NCBI RefSeq assembly: GCF_027925305.1
Contig: NZ_BSDR01000001.1
Span: 523,001-587,000, forward strand
Reading direction: 5' to 3'
From: Desulforhabdus amnigena
Lineage (GTDB): Bacteria > Desulfobacterota > Syntrophobacteria > Syntrophobacterales > Syntrophobacteraceae
DNA length: 64,000 bases
Below, piece after piece: positions 35,726-44,521 of the stretch. Position 1 is the first letter of the stretch. Every line of letters starts with the position of its first letter. The position numbers were made by a program, and so were the translations under genes. The notes under the pieces are model-generated. The model was given only the letters and a program-made list of their open reading frames with translations. It did not search any database and was not told the origin of the DNA.

Positions 35726-38700
35726 GTGTAAACTCGAAACATGCAGGTGTGGATCAGAACCGCCGCGAGCGATTCCCCTGGCGCCGCCTGCTCTTTGATA
35801 AGACCCCGATCTATCTCGGTGAGAACGAGCCGAATTGGTTCGTGCCGAACACTGCCGGCGATCGGGTGCTCATGGGGATTGCACAGGGCGGGACACCCGA
35901 TGGCGATCACAACACCTTTAAGTTTCTGTCGCGATTACCCCTGAACAAGCCTTTAGATTATGCGGGAAGATACTCGGTATTGGATCTTGAACGAATCGGT
36001 GAGCTCTGGTTTCATCTGACCAATCGCTGCAACATGTCGTGCGCGCACTGCCTGTTCTCGTGCTCTCCGGCTGGCCATTCGGAGCTGCCCGCCGAACGGC
36101 TGCAAGCCATCGCAAACGAGGCTTACGGGACGGGTTGCAGGTTGTTTGCGCTGACGGGCGGCGAGCCTCTCGTTCACCCTCAAATCAGAGAAATCGTAAG
36201 GCAGCTTCTCGATCTCCAAGGGAGCCACGTTGCACTTCTCACCAACGGCCTGGAGCTGGTGCCGTTTCTCGATCACCTGCGACCGGACCCCACCTGTTTC
36301 CATTGTCAAATCAGTCTGGACGGATTGGGGGAGACCCATGACCGGCTTCGCGGCCGCGGCAGCTTTGAAAGGCTTTCAACAACCTTGAGGCTCCTGAAGT
36401 CTCAAGGCATGCCGTACACTCTTTCCATGTGCGTCACGGCCCGGAACGTCCATGAAATGGCGCCGTTGATCGACTTTGCAGGGAGCGTCGGAGCCGCCAA
36501 CGTCCATTTCATGTGGTATTTCGTGAGCGGCCGCGGCACCAAAGAGCTCTTTGCCCCCATCGAGACCATCTTTGAGAATCTCCGGAGCGCTGCGGAGCGT
36601 GCGAAGCAATACAATATTACCATCGACAATCTCGAAGCGCTCAAAACCCAGATTTTCGCTCCCGCGGGGACCATTCACGATGGAGGAACGGCCGGCTGGG
36701 AATCGCTGGCGGTCGGCCCGGACGGGCTACTGTATCCTTCGGCCGCTCTGGTGGGCCGGCAAGAGCTGGCAAGCAGCCTCGATGGAGGTCTCAAGCACGC
36801 CTGGCACCACAGCCCCGTTTTGATGTCTATACGCCAAAGCTCGGCCGGCAGCCAAGGCTCTCCTTTCCGTTTCCTGTTGGGGGGCGGAGACATCGACCAC
36901 AGCTACCTCCACAACAAGAGCTTCCTCGGCGATGATCCCTACCACTCCCTTTATGAGAGGATGGCTCTATGGCTCATAAGCAATGAGGCCTCAGGACAAG
37001 AACAGCGGCCTGAGCCGGGGCTGCTGCTTCGCATGGGCGAAGTCCTGCACAGCTGCGGCGCGCACGGCAAGGTGGCGCTGGTCCATTCCAACTGCCTCCT
37101 TGCCACCGCGCAGAAAGACAGCCTCACGATTGTCAAGGAATTCTATTCAGGGGCCGGAGGCGATAAGAAAGAGCATATCTTGAACCCCGTGAGCTACGAT
37201 CTCTCCTTGATCGACCATATTCCTCGCCAGTATCGGTTTCGAGGCTATGGCTGTGGCAGCCCGGTGCTGGACGCAGCCATCCATGAAGGTGAGAAGATAG
37301 TGGATCTCGGGTGCGGCAGTGGGGTCGAATGCTTCATTGCCGCGCGTTTGACCGGCAGAGCCGGAATGGTGACCGGAATCGATATGCTCGATGACATGCT
37401 TGATCTGTCCCGGAAGGGTATGGTCAAAGTTGAGAAGGCCCTTGGCTACAAGAACCTCGAGTTCAAGAAAGGGTACCTGGAGCAGCTCCCGCTGGAAAGC
37501 GATTCGGCCGATGTGGTGATTTCAAACTGCGTCATGAACCTCTCCGTCAACAAGCGCCGCGCTTATGGCGAAATCTACAGGGTTCTTCGTTCCGGGGGGA
37601 GGCTCGTGATTTCCGATGTCGTTTGCGAAACCGAGCCCGACCCCGCTATCCGAAACGATGAATCCCTGCGGGGGGAATGCATCGCGGGGGCGTTGACCGA
37701 ATCGCATTTGATGGCAATCCTCGAGGAAACAGGCTTCGAGAACGTGCTGTTGATCAAAAGGTTCCCTTATCGAACGGTTCGCGGCCACCATTTCTTTTCT
37801 CTGACCTATTCGGCATTCAAACCCCAGAGATCTGAACGAATCAAGGTGATGTACAGGGGGCCGTTGCCATACCTGGTGACTGAGAGCGGCGATCTGCTTT
37901 TGAAGGGGATTGTCGGGCATATGGAGCGCCATCAGGCGAATTCCCTGGGAGAGCAGGTCTTTCAACTGGATGAGCCAGGCAACGTCACGAACATAGCGGC
38001 GGAAAACAGTTGCTGTTGCTATACCGCTCCCGAGGATACCGCTCCCCCGGATAGCGCTGCGCTTCAAACCCCGAATCGGCTCTTGACGCCCTCCGCAGCC
38101 GCGAAGCAACCGTCCGGCTGCATGGTGTGCGGAGCGCCTCTGGTCTATACGGTACGGGAAATGGAGCATCGATGCTCCTTCTGCGGGATGGTCTTCTCAT
38201 CCAACAGCGCCTGCGGGCACGGACATTATGTCTGCGACCGCTGCCATGCCGAAGACGCCGTGGAGATCATCCGCCATATTTGCCTCCATACCGAAGAAAC
38301 CGACATGATCAAGCTCTTCGAGCAAATCCGGCTCCATCCGGCCGTTCCCATGCACGGTCCCGAGCACCATCCCCTGGTTGCAGCCGTTATTCTGGCCACC
38401 TATAGAAACTTGGGCGGCGACGTCGGGGCGGAGACTCTCTTATCCGCCATTTCGCGAGGCATGAACATCGCCGGGGGAGCGTGCGCCTTCTGGGGGGTAT
38501 GCGGAGCAGCGGCGGGTGTGGGAATCGCTTTCAGTTTGCTGTTGCAGGCCACTCCCGTCAAGGCAAAAGAACGCAAGATGGTTCAAAGCGTCACTCAATC
38601 TGTGCTCAACGACATTGCAAAACTGAAGGCCGCGCGCTGCTGCCAGAGGGACGGGTGGATAGCGCTGACGAAATGTGCCGAGTTGTCCAAAGAGATATTG

Positions 38701-38799
38701 CCCATCGGCCTGAAGGCTGATCATGAGCTGGTCTGCCGTCAGGCGAACCGCAACGCCGAGTGCCTTGGGAAAGCATGTCGCCTGTATCCCAAGGATTGA
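35722..38799 (+). CDS. Radical SAM - ArsM-like methyltransferase - DUF5714 fusion protein
   Basis: 1025 residues, three modules. (1) Radical SAM: CNMSCAHC with C103, C107, C110 binding the [4Fe-4S] cluster, and TGGEPLVHPQI, to about residue 330. (2) Class I methyltransferase at ~500-700 with motif I VDLGCGSGVECF (from ~528) and cysteines placed as in arsenite methyltransferase: GYGCGSP (C511), ISNCVMNLS (C603), CIAGAL (C653); a CCC triplet at 764-766 follows. (3) DUF5714 at ~800-1020 with C-x-x-C pairs (CMVCGAP, RCSFCGMVF, YVCDRCH). No membrane part. Substrate unknown; thiophilic metalloid or thiol chemistry is inferred from the cysteines. Overlaps padR and the permease gene. Confidence 0.82.
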   Translation: MSVNSKHAGVDQNRRERFPWRRLLFDKTPIYLGENEPNWFVPNTAGDRVLMGIAQGGTPDGDHNTFKFLSRLPLNKPLDYAGRYSVLDLERIGELWFHLTNRCNMSCAHCLFSCSPAGHSELPAERLQAIANEAYGTGCRLFALTGGEPLVHPQIREIVRQLLDLQGSHVALLTNGLELVPFLDHLRPDPTCFHCQISLDGLGETHDRLRGRGSFERLSTTLRLLKSQGMPYTLSMCVTARNVHEMAPLIDFAGSVGAANVHFMWYFVSGRGTKELFAPIETIFENLRSAAERAKQYNITIDNLEALKTQIFAPAGTIHDGGTAGWESLAVGPDGLLYPSAALVGRQELASSLDGGLKHAWHHSPVLMSIRQSSAGSQGSPFRFLLGGGDIDHSYLHNKSFLGDDPYHSLYERMALWLISNEASGQEQRPEPGLLLRMGEVLHSCGAHGKVALVHSNCLLATAQKDSLTIVKEFYSGAGGDKKEHILNPVSYDLSLIDHIPRQYRFRGYGCGSPVLDAAIHEGEKIVDLGCGSGVECFIAARLTGRAGMVTGIDMLDDMLDLSRKGMVKVEKALGYKNLEFKKGYLEQLPLESDSADVVISNCVMNLSVNKRRAYGEIYRVLRSGGRLVISDVVCETEPDPAIRNDESLRGECIAGALTESHLMAILEETGFENVLLIKRFPYRTVRGHHFFSLTYSAFKPQRSERIKVMYRGPLPYLVTESGDLLLKGIVGHMERHQANSLGEQVFQLDEPGNVTNIAAENSCCCYTAPEDTAPPDSAALQTPNRLLTPSAAAKQPSGCMVCGAPLVYTVREMEHRCSFCGMVFSSNSACGHGHYVCDRCHAEDAVEIIRHICLHTEETDMIKLFEQIRLHPAVPMHGPEHHPLVAAVILATYRNLGGDVGAETLLSAISRGMNIAGGACAFWGVCGAAAGVGIAFSLLLQATPVKAKERKMVQSVTQSVLNDIAKLKAARCCQRDGWIALTKCAELSKEILPIGLKADHELVCRQANRNAECLGKACRLYPKD

Positions 38800-39698
38800 T
38801 GGAGCTGTTTGTGTTGAATCTGCCGTATGGAAAGAGGAAGATCACTTTGGGGATTGTTGCCGCAATGTTAACACCTGGACGGACCGATGTGACGAAGAGA
38901 AATGGAGGCGGACGACTTGTCCGCCCAGCTTATTCCCTTGCGGCATGGGTGTTCGGGATCGGTCTCTGGCAGATCGTCGCCTGGGTGGTAACGGCCGCAC
39001 GCGGCGTGCCCTTCCCGACTCCCCTTGAATGCGCCCTGGGACTATGGAATCTGCTTGGAGGTTCGCCGTTCCTGGATCATAGCATCTATCATCATGTTTC
39101 TGTCAGCCTCATGCGCTGGATGGAGGGTTTCTGCCTAGGGCTGAGTGGAGGACTGGTCTACGCGCTCGTCGCCGGGTGGGCCCCGTCTTTGAGAAATGTG
39201 ACGATGCCGACGGTTGAGGTTCTGCAGCTCATTCCGGGGCTCGCCTGGATTCCTGTAGCCATCCTCCTCTTCGGCTTGAACCACACTGCAACGGTGGCGT
39301 TGATCGCCCTCACGGCATTCCCCGCCGTGGCCATCGCCGGCGTAATGGGCGTGCGCAGCGTCGATATGCGCTACGTGAGAGCCGGCCGCATGTGTGGAGC
39401 CGGTCCCGTGACTCTCTTCGCCACCGTCTTTCTTCCCGGCGCCTTGCCGCATATCTTGAGCGGTCTGCGCATCGCCCTGGGGGCAGCATGGCGAGTTCTG
39501 GTAGCGGCCGAAATGATTGTCGGGTCCGGTGACGGGCTCGGCTATGCCGTCATTCAATCGCGATGGACAATGGATTATGTGTCGGCGTTTGTCTGCATTG
39601 CGATCATCGCCGCTCTGGGGCTGGGGCTGGAGCGCCTGGTGCTGACGCCGCTCGAACGGCGCACCGTCGGATGCTGGGAGGTAAGAGATGAGCACTGA
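38799..39698 (+). CDS. ABC transporter permease, SsuC/TauC/NitT type
   Basis: About 299 residues if started at ATG 38799, which overlaps the preceding stop (TGATG); a later ATG at 38865 is possible. Six membrane helices (e.g. YSLAAWVFGIGLWQIVAWVV, LIPGLAWIPVAILLFGL) and the EAA-type loop ARAGRMCGAG-x-x-x-LFATVFLPGALPHIL that docks on the ATPase. Belongs to importers for sulfonates, nitrate, taurine and pyrimidine precursors. Its placement behind the radical SAM gene suggests it imports that enzyme's substrate or a precursor. Confidence 0.85.
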   Translation: MELFVLNLPYGKRKITLGIVAAMLTPGRTDVTKRNGGGRLVRPAYSLAAWVFGIGLWQIVAWVVTAARGVPFPTPLECALGLWNLLGGSPFLDHSIYHHVSVSLMRWMEGFCLGLSGGLVYALVAGWAPSLRNVTMPTVEVLQLIPGLAWIPVAILLFGLNHTATVALIALTAFPAVAIAGVMGVRSVDMRYVRAGRMCGAGPVTLFATVFLPGALPHILSGLRIALGAAWRVLVAAEMIVGSGDGLGYAVIQSRWTMDYVSAFVCIAIIAALGLGLERLVLTPLERRTVGCWEVRDEH

Positions 39699-40506
39699 AA
39701 TCGCATTCGAACTGCGACAGGTGCGGAAAGTATTCCCCGGCCGGGGGGGACGCCGGGATGCCGTTGTGGCCCTAGATCGACTCGACCTTGTGGTAGGCGT
39801 GGGGGAATTCGTGGCCGTAGTGGGGCCCAGCGGGTGCGGCAAGACGACGCTCATTGACCTCATTGCCGGTTTCACCCGTCCCACCGAAGGGAGTATAACA
39901 GCCGGCGGACAGCCGGTGCGCTCGCCGGGGCCCGACCGCGTTGTAGTATTCCAGGACCACGCCGTATTTCCCTGGTACACCGCTTTGGAAAATGTAGCCT
40001 ATGGACTGCGCCGGCAGGGGATGGGACGAGACCGGGCCCGGCAATGCGCCCGCGAGGCCCTGAACCGGATGGGACTGGGCAAGTTCGTACACGCCTATCC
40101 GGGGACCCTTTCCGGGGGGATGCGGCAGCGGGTGGCGCTGGCGCGGGCCTTGGTTTTGAAACCCGATATCTTGTTGCTGGACGAACCTTTCGCCGCTCTG
40201 GACGCCGTCACCCGCGTCCGATTGCAGGATGAGCTGGTGATGCTTTGGCAGGACTGCGGCTGGACAGTGCTCTTCGTGACGCACAACCTGGCCGAGGCCA
40301 TCTACCTGGCCGACCGTGTCGTTGTGCTCGACCGGCCGCCGACGGGATTGCGCAAAATCAAACCCATAGTCCTGCCGCGTCCGCGCCGCCGCAGCGATGC
40401 AAGGCTGGGAGAACACGCCGAACATCTGAAAGTGCTCATGGGCGGCTGCTTTGATAACGCTGACAGTGAGGAGAGTGTTTCTGCTCAACACGATAATTTG
40501 GGGTGA
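39688..40506 (+). CDS. ABC transporter ATP-binding protein, SsuB/TauB type
   Basis: 272 residues. Walker A GPSGCGKTT, Q-loop VVFQDHAVFPW, signature LSGGMRQRVALARAL, Walker B ILLLDEPFAALD, and the H-loop FVTHNLAEA, all intact. The FPW after the Q-loop is typical of the nitrate/sulfonate/taurine subgroup. Overlaps the permease gene end by 11 nt and is followed after 4 nt by the binding-protein gene, so the three form one importer. Confidence 0.93.
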   Translation: MSTEIAFELRQVRKVFPGRGGRRDAVVALDRLDLVVGVGEFVAVVGPSGCGKTTLIDLIAGFTRPTEGSITAGGQPVRSPGPDRVVVFQDHAVFPWYTALENVAYGLRRQGMGRDRARQCAREALNRMGLGKFVHAYPGTLSGGMRQRVALARALVLKPDILLLDEPFAALDAVTRVRLQDELVMLWQDCGWTVLFVTHNLAEAIYLADRVVVLDRPPTGLRKIKPIVLPRPRRRSDARLGEHAEHLKVLMGGCFDNADSEESVSAQHDNLG

Positions 40507-40510
40507 TGCC

Positions 40511-41494
40511 GTGAATTCCAAAAAGATGCATGCTTGTATCGTATACACCGTCCTATTCGCCCTTGCCGTTATTATGGCGAAGGGATTTGTCGAAGAATGC
40601 CGCGCCGGCGACAGTCCCATCGTCTGTCGACTCGCCTATACTCCAAAAGGGTATTATGCGCCACAGTTCCTCGCATTCCGAAAGGGCTGGTTCGCGGTGG
40701 ACGGTGTGACCATCCAGGAAGTCAAACTGGGGATGAGCGCCGGCATCGCCGCAGCCGAAGCTCTGGTGAGCGGCAGCGCCGATGTGGCGGTCATGGGCGA
40801 CGTGCCCACCCTCATTGCCCTTGCAAGCCCTCGCAGTTGCGTTCTCGTTGCGGCTTACGGCGGCGGAGAGCGGATGCATTCCATCGTCGTCGCCGGGGAA
40901 TCGACCATCACCAAACCGTCCGATCTGGCGGGAAAACGTCTCGGCGTTCAGTTCGGATCCAGCACCCACGGTGCCGTATATCTTTATCTGGAACATTCCG
41001 GCGTTGATCCGGCGACTGTACATTTAGTCAATCTGCCGCAGAAAGACCTCATTGAAGCGCTCATCAGCGGATCCATCGATGCGCTTGCCGCATCGGAACC
41101 CACGCCTACCCTTGCACAGAGCAAGGTTCCCGGCGCGCGGGAGCTTGCATGTCTGTCGGGCCTGGGCAATGACTATCCCCTGCTCATCGTTGCATCGAGT
41201 GCTTTTGCCGCCGCCCATCCCGAAGCCGTCCGAGCCGTTGTCGCCGGCACACGTAAGGCCGTCGAATGGATTAATGCCGATCCGGATGCGGCTGCAATGG
41301 AGACGGCTGCCGTCACCGGCGCCCCTGCCTCTCTGGAAGCCGCCATGTTCCGGAAGATGGAATGGCGAGTCCGACTGGACGAGAAGACGATCGAGAGCAT
41401 GACTATGACGGCTGAATTCCTACATCGCATTGGAAAGCTAAAGGAAGTGCCCGATGTGAAAGCGCTTTCGAGACAGGATTTGGAGCAACCCTAA
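40511..41494 (+). CDS. ABC transporter substrate-binding protein, SsuA/NMT1-like
   Basis: About 327 residues from GTG 40511, which has GGGGTGA just upstream; a longer frame overlaps the ATPase gene. N-terminal signal (MHACIVYTVLFALAVIMAKG) for export. Core YYAPQFLAFRKGWFAVDGVT and AEALVSGSADVAVMGDVPTL are characteristic of NitT/TauT periplasmic binding proteins, with lobe-2 motif SDLAGKRLGVQFGSSTHG. Ligand cannot be deduced. Last gene of the PadR-controlled operon. Confidence 0.88.
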   Translation: MNSKKMHACIVYTVLFALAVIMAKGFVEECRAGDSPIVCRLAYTPKGYYAPQFLAFRKGWFAVDGVTIQEVKLGMSAGIAAAEALVSGSADVAVMGDVPTLIALASPRSCVLVAAYGGGERMHSIVVAGESTITKPSDLAGKRLGVQFGSSTHGAVYLYLEHSGVDPATVHLVNLPQKDLIEALISGSIDALAASEPTPTLAQSKVPGARELACLSGLGNDYPLLIVASSAFAAAHPEAVRAVVAGTRKAVEWINADPDAAAMETAAVTGAPASLEAAMFRKMEWRVRLDEKTIESMTMTAEFLHRIGKLKEVPDVKALSRQDLEQP

Positions 41495-41803
41495 CGGATG
41501 GGCTGTTCATGATTTCGGAGTGCAATAGCTTTCGCCATTGGGTGCGGCTCTTTTAAAGCGACGGTCAAACTGGGAAGGCTGTCTTTCTGCTTTTGGTCAC
41601 GCTTCATTTGTCGTGGATTTTCTTGGCCGGCGCCCAGGAAATCAAGAAAAGTCTCCTCTTTGCGTTCACCAATCCGGCCAATCAGAAGACGGCTCTACTG
41701 GCCAGCAGCCTGGACATGTGCGGAACCAGGCCCTGACTTCCCATAAAAGGCAGTGCCCCGAGCACTGCAACCCCCTTTGCCCGGAGTGGAATGCATTAGG
41801 CCC
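41495..41803. other. Intergenic, no gene seen
   Basis: Lies between the importer operon and the convergent MerR-TetR copy B. No coding frame with family support on either strand. No strong hairpin-plus-T terminator was found by eye. Confidence 0.3.
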
Positions 41804-42709
41804 TTATACATTTCTTGTATCTATATCTGAACGGTTATCATCAGGCTTCATTCCGTTGGTTATGAAGTCAAAAACGAACGGCTCGATCTGCTCGTAGTTG
41901 TATTTTGCGTTTATCATTGTTCTCAAGCACATGATTTCGACGATGCCGGTCAGCGTATATGCTGTGAGATCAGGGTCGACGTTTCTGAATAGGCCTGTCT
42001 CGATTCCTTTTTCTATATCCCGGATGACGGGCTGTGTAAGAGCATGATAGGCCTTCTTGATCTTCTCGTGGGGCCACTGGTCTTCTCCAACCATTTCAGC
42101 ACGCAACTGGTTCAGGATTTCATTATACTTCGAGTAGTTTTGGTAGAAGATCCTGCCCCGTATCAACAGCCTTTTGAGGATGTTCTCCTCCTCCTTCAGG
42201 GCTTCCCTGGCATCACCAATGATGGCCCGTATCACCGCATCCACGACATCGACGAAGAGCGCCTTCTTATCTTCAAAGTAAATGTAGAACGTGCCGGTCG
42301 AGATGCCCAAGGTGGCAGTTATGTCTCTTATTTTGACACCATGGTAGCCTTTTTCAGAGAAAACCTTAATGGCCGCATTGACAATCTCCTGCCTTCTTTT
42401 GTCTTTTGCTTTGGTGGTGGTGACAATCTCTCTGGCCGCGGATTCGGGTGAATCCCTGTGCTCGCCCTCTCTTTCCTCCAGTTCTGCTAAACTCTCTTTG
42501 AGGAACGATAGCGACACCCGGCCTTCAATCTTGATTTTTTGAATGTTTTTAAGCCTTTTGAGATGACTCTCGTCGTAGTAGGCCATCGTTCGGCCGGTCT
42601 TTACAGGCGGATGAAGCAAGCCGTGTCTCACGTAGAAGTGTATGGTCGTCCTTGGAACGTCTGCTCTCTTTTCCAGTTCGTTAATCCGCATGAATCCTTT
42701 TTCGTTCAT
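41804..42709 (-). CDS. MerR-TetR fusion transcriptional regulator, copy B
   Basis: About 301 residues from ATG at 42709 (GGAGAACAAG upstream). Same build as copy A: MerR-type winged helix (RINELEKRADVPRTTIHFYV) followed by a TetR unit (IRDITATLGISTGTFYIYFE). Ends with a longer tail (MKPDDNRSDIDTRNV). Divergent from the intact thiolase operon, which it most likely represses through TGAATGTTCATTCA-type sites; an acyl-CoA inducer is plausible given the pathway. Confidence 0.87.
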   Translation of the reverse strand: MNEKGFMRINELEKRADVPRTTIHFYVRHGLLHPPVKTGRTMAYYDESHLKRLKNIQKIKIEGRVSLSFLKESLAELEEREGEHRDSPESAAREIVTTTKAKDKRRQEIVNAAIKVFSEKGYHGVKIRDITATLGISTGTFYIYFEDKKALFVDVVDAVIRAIIGDAREALKEEENILKRLLIRGRIFYQNYSKYNEILNQLRAEMVGEDQWPHEKIKKAYHALTQPVIRDIEKGIETGLFRNVDPDLTAYTLTGIVEIMCLRTMINAKYNYEQIEPFVFDFITNGMKPDDNRSDIDTRNV

Positions 42710-43336
42710 CACTTGTTCTCCATCCAACAGACCGTAGCTTTATAGGTAAGGAAACGCCGATCACTCAGCGTACGCGGATCGGCCGACCGAACCAGGATCA
42801 GCAGCCCAGTAGTATCTCGTAATATTCATGACTTATTCCTGTTCGCTCCATTTGCACTATTCCGCCACTATCCTTTGACAGCCACCAGACTGTTTAGCAA
42901 GCACAGCAATGAATGTTCATTCATAGATGTATAGATTAGTGGAGGTGACCGGAGATGTCAAGCACCCCAAATGGGGCATGACCAGCTTCCTTCTCTAATC
43001 ATCCCTGTTGCCGACTCTATAGACTATAAATCTATAGAGTAAGCACATCTCGTTACCTGCCTGGAGCGGCTTATCCTGCTGAACGCTGTTTCTTGTAAAA
43101 AATATAGTAACTATAATGAATACTTACGTCGGTTCATTCGATCTTGCACTGTAGAGTGTTTATCCGTTGACAGCCATAAAACTATTGAGTATGTCTAGTC
43201 ACGAATGTTCGTTCTAACTATGTAGATCGTTTCGGATGAGGATTGTAGCAGCATCCTGCAGAGCTGAGCCAATGGGGTTCCCGAAACACAGGCATGGTGC
43301 AACTAACAAAGCTTCAGCTGCGAAAAAGGGGTAAAG
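42710..43336. promoter_or_regulatory. Divergent control region between regulator copy B and thiolase operon
   Basis: Minus-strand promoter: -35 42956-42961, 17 nt, -10 TAATCT 42933-42938, operator TGAATGTTCATTCA 42910-42923, then a ~200-nt leader to the regulator start that copy A lacks. The leader contains a second TTGACAGCCAC promoter-like block (~42877). Plus-strand promoter: TTGACA 43167-43172, 17 nt, TATGTC 43190-43195, then CGAATGTTCGTTCT 43202-43215. A palindrome CTCTATAGA/TCTATAGAG spans 43015-43039. Layout is consistent with one regulator controlling both directions. Confidence 0.65.
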
Positions 43337-44521
43337 ATGAGCAAGAGCAAAATCGCGATCGTCGGGATTGGAGAAGTTCCCACGGGAATCTATCCCCAGA
43401 GGTTACCATGGGAAATCATTTACGAGACCTGCACGCAAGCGGTGCAGGATTCGGGGCTGGACAAGAACGACATTGAAGCGGTCGTCACAGTCGCGCCGCA
43501 GGCGCAGGCCAGGCTGAGCGCTGAAATCTCCTTCGGAAAGATTCCCGAAGAGTTGGGACTCAAAGGCTGCAAAGACGTCTGCATCTGCAACGCGGGAGGC
43601 GCCTCCACTTCCAACTGCATTCGCCTCGCCGAGCATTTGATCGATACCGGGGCTGCACGTACAGTCCTTATCCCTCACGTCACGGTCCACTCCTGCATCC
43701 AGCAGGACGAGCTGATCGAGTTCTTCGCCCAGGCCGGCATGGACCTCCAGTGGGAGTATCCTTTCGGAACGACCTACAATGCCATCATCGCCATGCTGAC
43801 CCGGCGCTATATGCATGAATCGGGCGCCACCCCGGAAGAGATGGCCGCGATTGTCGTGTCGATGCGCAAGTGGGCCGCCCTCGATCCGAATTCCATGTTC
43901 TTCAACAAGAAAGTCCCCTCCATAGAAGAAATCCTCGCATCCCCCATGGTTGCGGACCCGCTCCACAAAAGGGAGTGCAACATGCTGGCCGACGGCGGCG
44001 CCGCTATGGTGGTGACCTCGGCCGAGCTTGCACCGAAAGTGACTGCGACCCCTGTCTACAAGCTTGGCGAAGGCTCTGTCTTTTTCACAGCATGCCCCGT
44101 GCTCAGAGATAACGACATGATGATTCGCGGCTTCAGGGATTCCGCGGCAAAAGCCCTCTCCGAAGCCGGCCTCACCAAAGAAGACATCGATATCTGGAAC
44201 ATCTACCTGGCCTATCCGGTGGGCCACCCGCTCATGATGGAAGCCCTCGGGCTCTGTGAGCCGGGCCAGGGATGCAAGCCCTTTATGGAAGGCAGCACGT
44301 CGCCCGGGGGAAAAATGCCCTGGTCCACCATAGGCGACGCCATTGGACGGGGACACACCGGCTCCGGTGTCAGCACCGCGACCTACGTGGACACCGCCCG
44401 CCAGCTCATGGGCAAAGCCGGAAGCCGCCAAGTGCAGGGAGCCCGGTTCGTCTTTCAGAATACGTCCGGGGGATCCGGCATGAACAACATCGCTACCGTA
44501 TGGGGAAAGGAGCTGATATGA
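43337..44521 (+). CDS. Thiolase-like protein (SCP-x/Ltp type) lacking the nucleophilic Cys
   Basis: 394 residues; AAGGGGTAAAG precedes the ATG. Thiolase fold with N-terminal KIAIVGIGEVPTG and C-terminal GRGHTGSGVSTATYVDTARQ. Where classical thiolases have C-G-S-G or C-A-S-G, this reads NAGGASTSNCIRLAEHL, so the nucleophile aligns with glycine, and the second C-G-G-G cysteine is replaced by NTSGGSGMNN. Related Cys-less proteins such as the Ltp2 aldolase cleave beta-hydroxyacyl-CoA by retro-aldol reaction with a DUF35 partner. The next gene, overlapping by ATGA, carries that DUF35 domain. A true thiolase (BbsB-like) is the alternative. Confidence 0.82.
   Translation: MSKSKIAIVGIGEVPTGIYPQRLPWEIIYETCTQAVQDSGLDKNDIEAVVTVAPQAQARLSAEISFGKIPEELGLKGCKDVCICNAGGASTSNCIRLAEHLIDTGAARTVLIPHVTVHSCIQQDELIEFFAQAGMDLQWEYPFGTTYNAIIAMLTRRYMHESGATPEEMAAIVVSMRKWAALDPNSMFFNKKVPSIEEILASPMVADPLHKRECNMLADGGAAMVVTSAELAPKVTATPVYKLGEGSVFFTACPVLRDNDMMIRGFRDSAAKALSEAGLTKEDIDIWNIYLAYPVGHPLMMEALGLCEPGQGCKPFMEGSTSPGGKMPWSTIGDAIGRGHTGSGVSTATYVDTARQLMGKAGSRQVQGARFVFQNTSGGSGMNNIATVWGKELI

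Noticed and set aside
41538-41897. 119-codon frame downstream of the importer
   Set aside because: No family features and it runs into the end of the MerR-TetR gene on the other strand.
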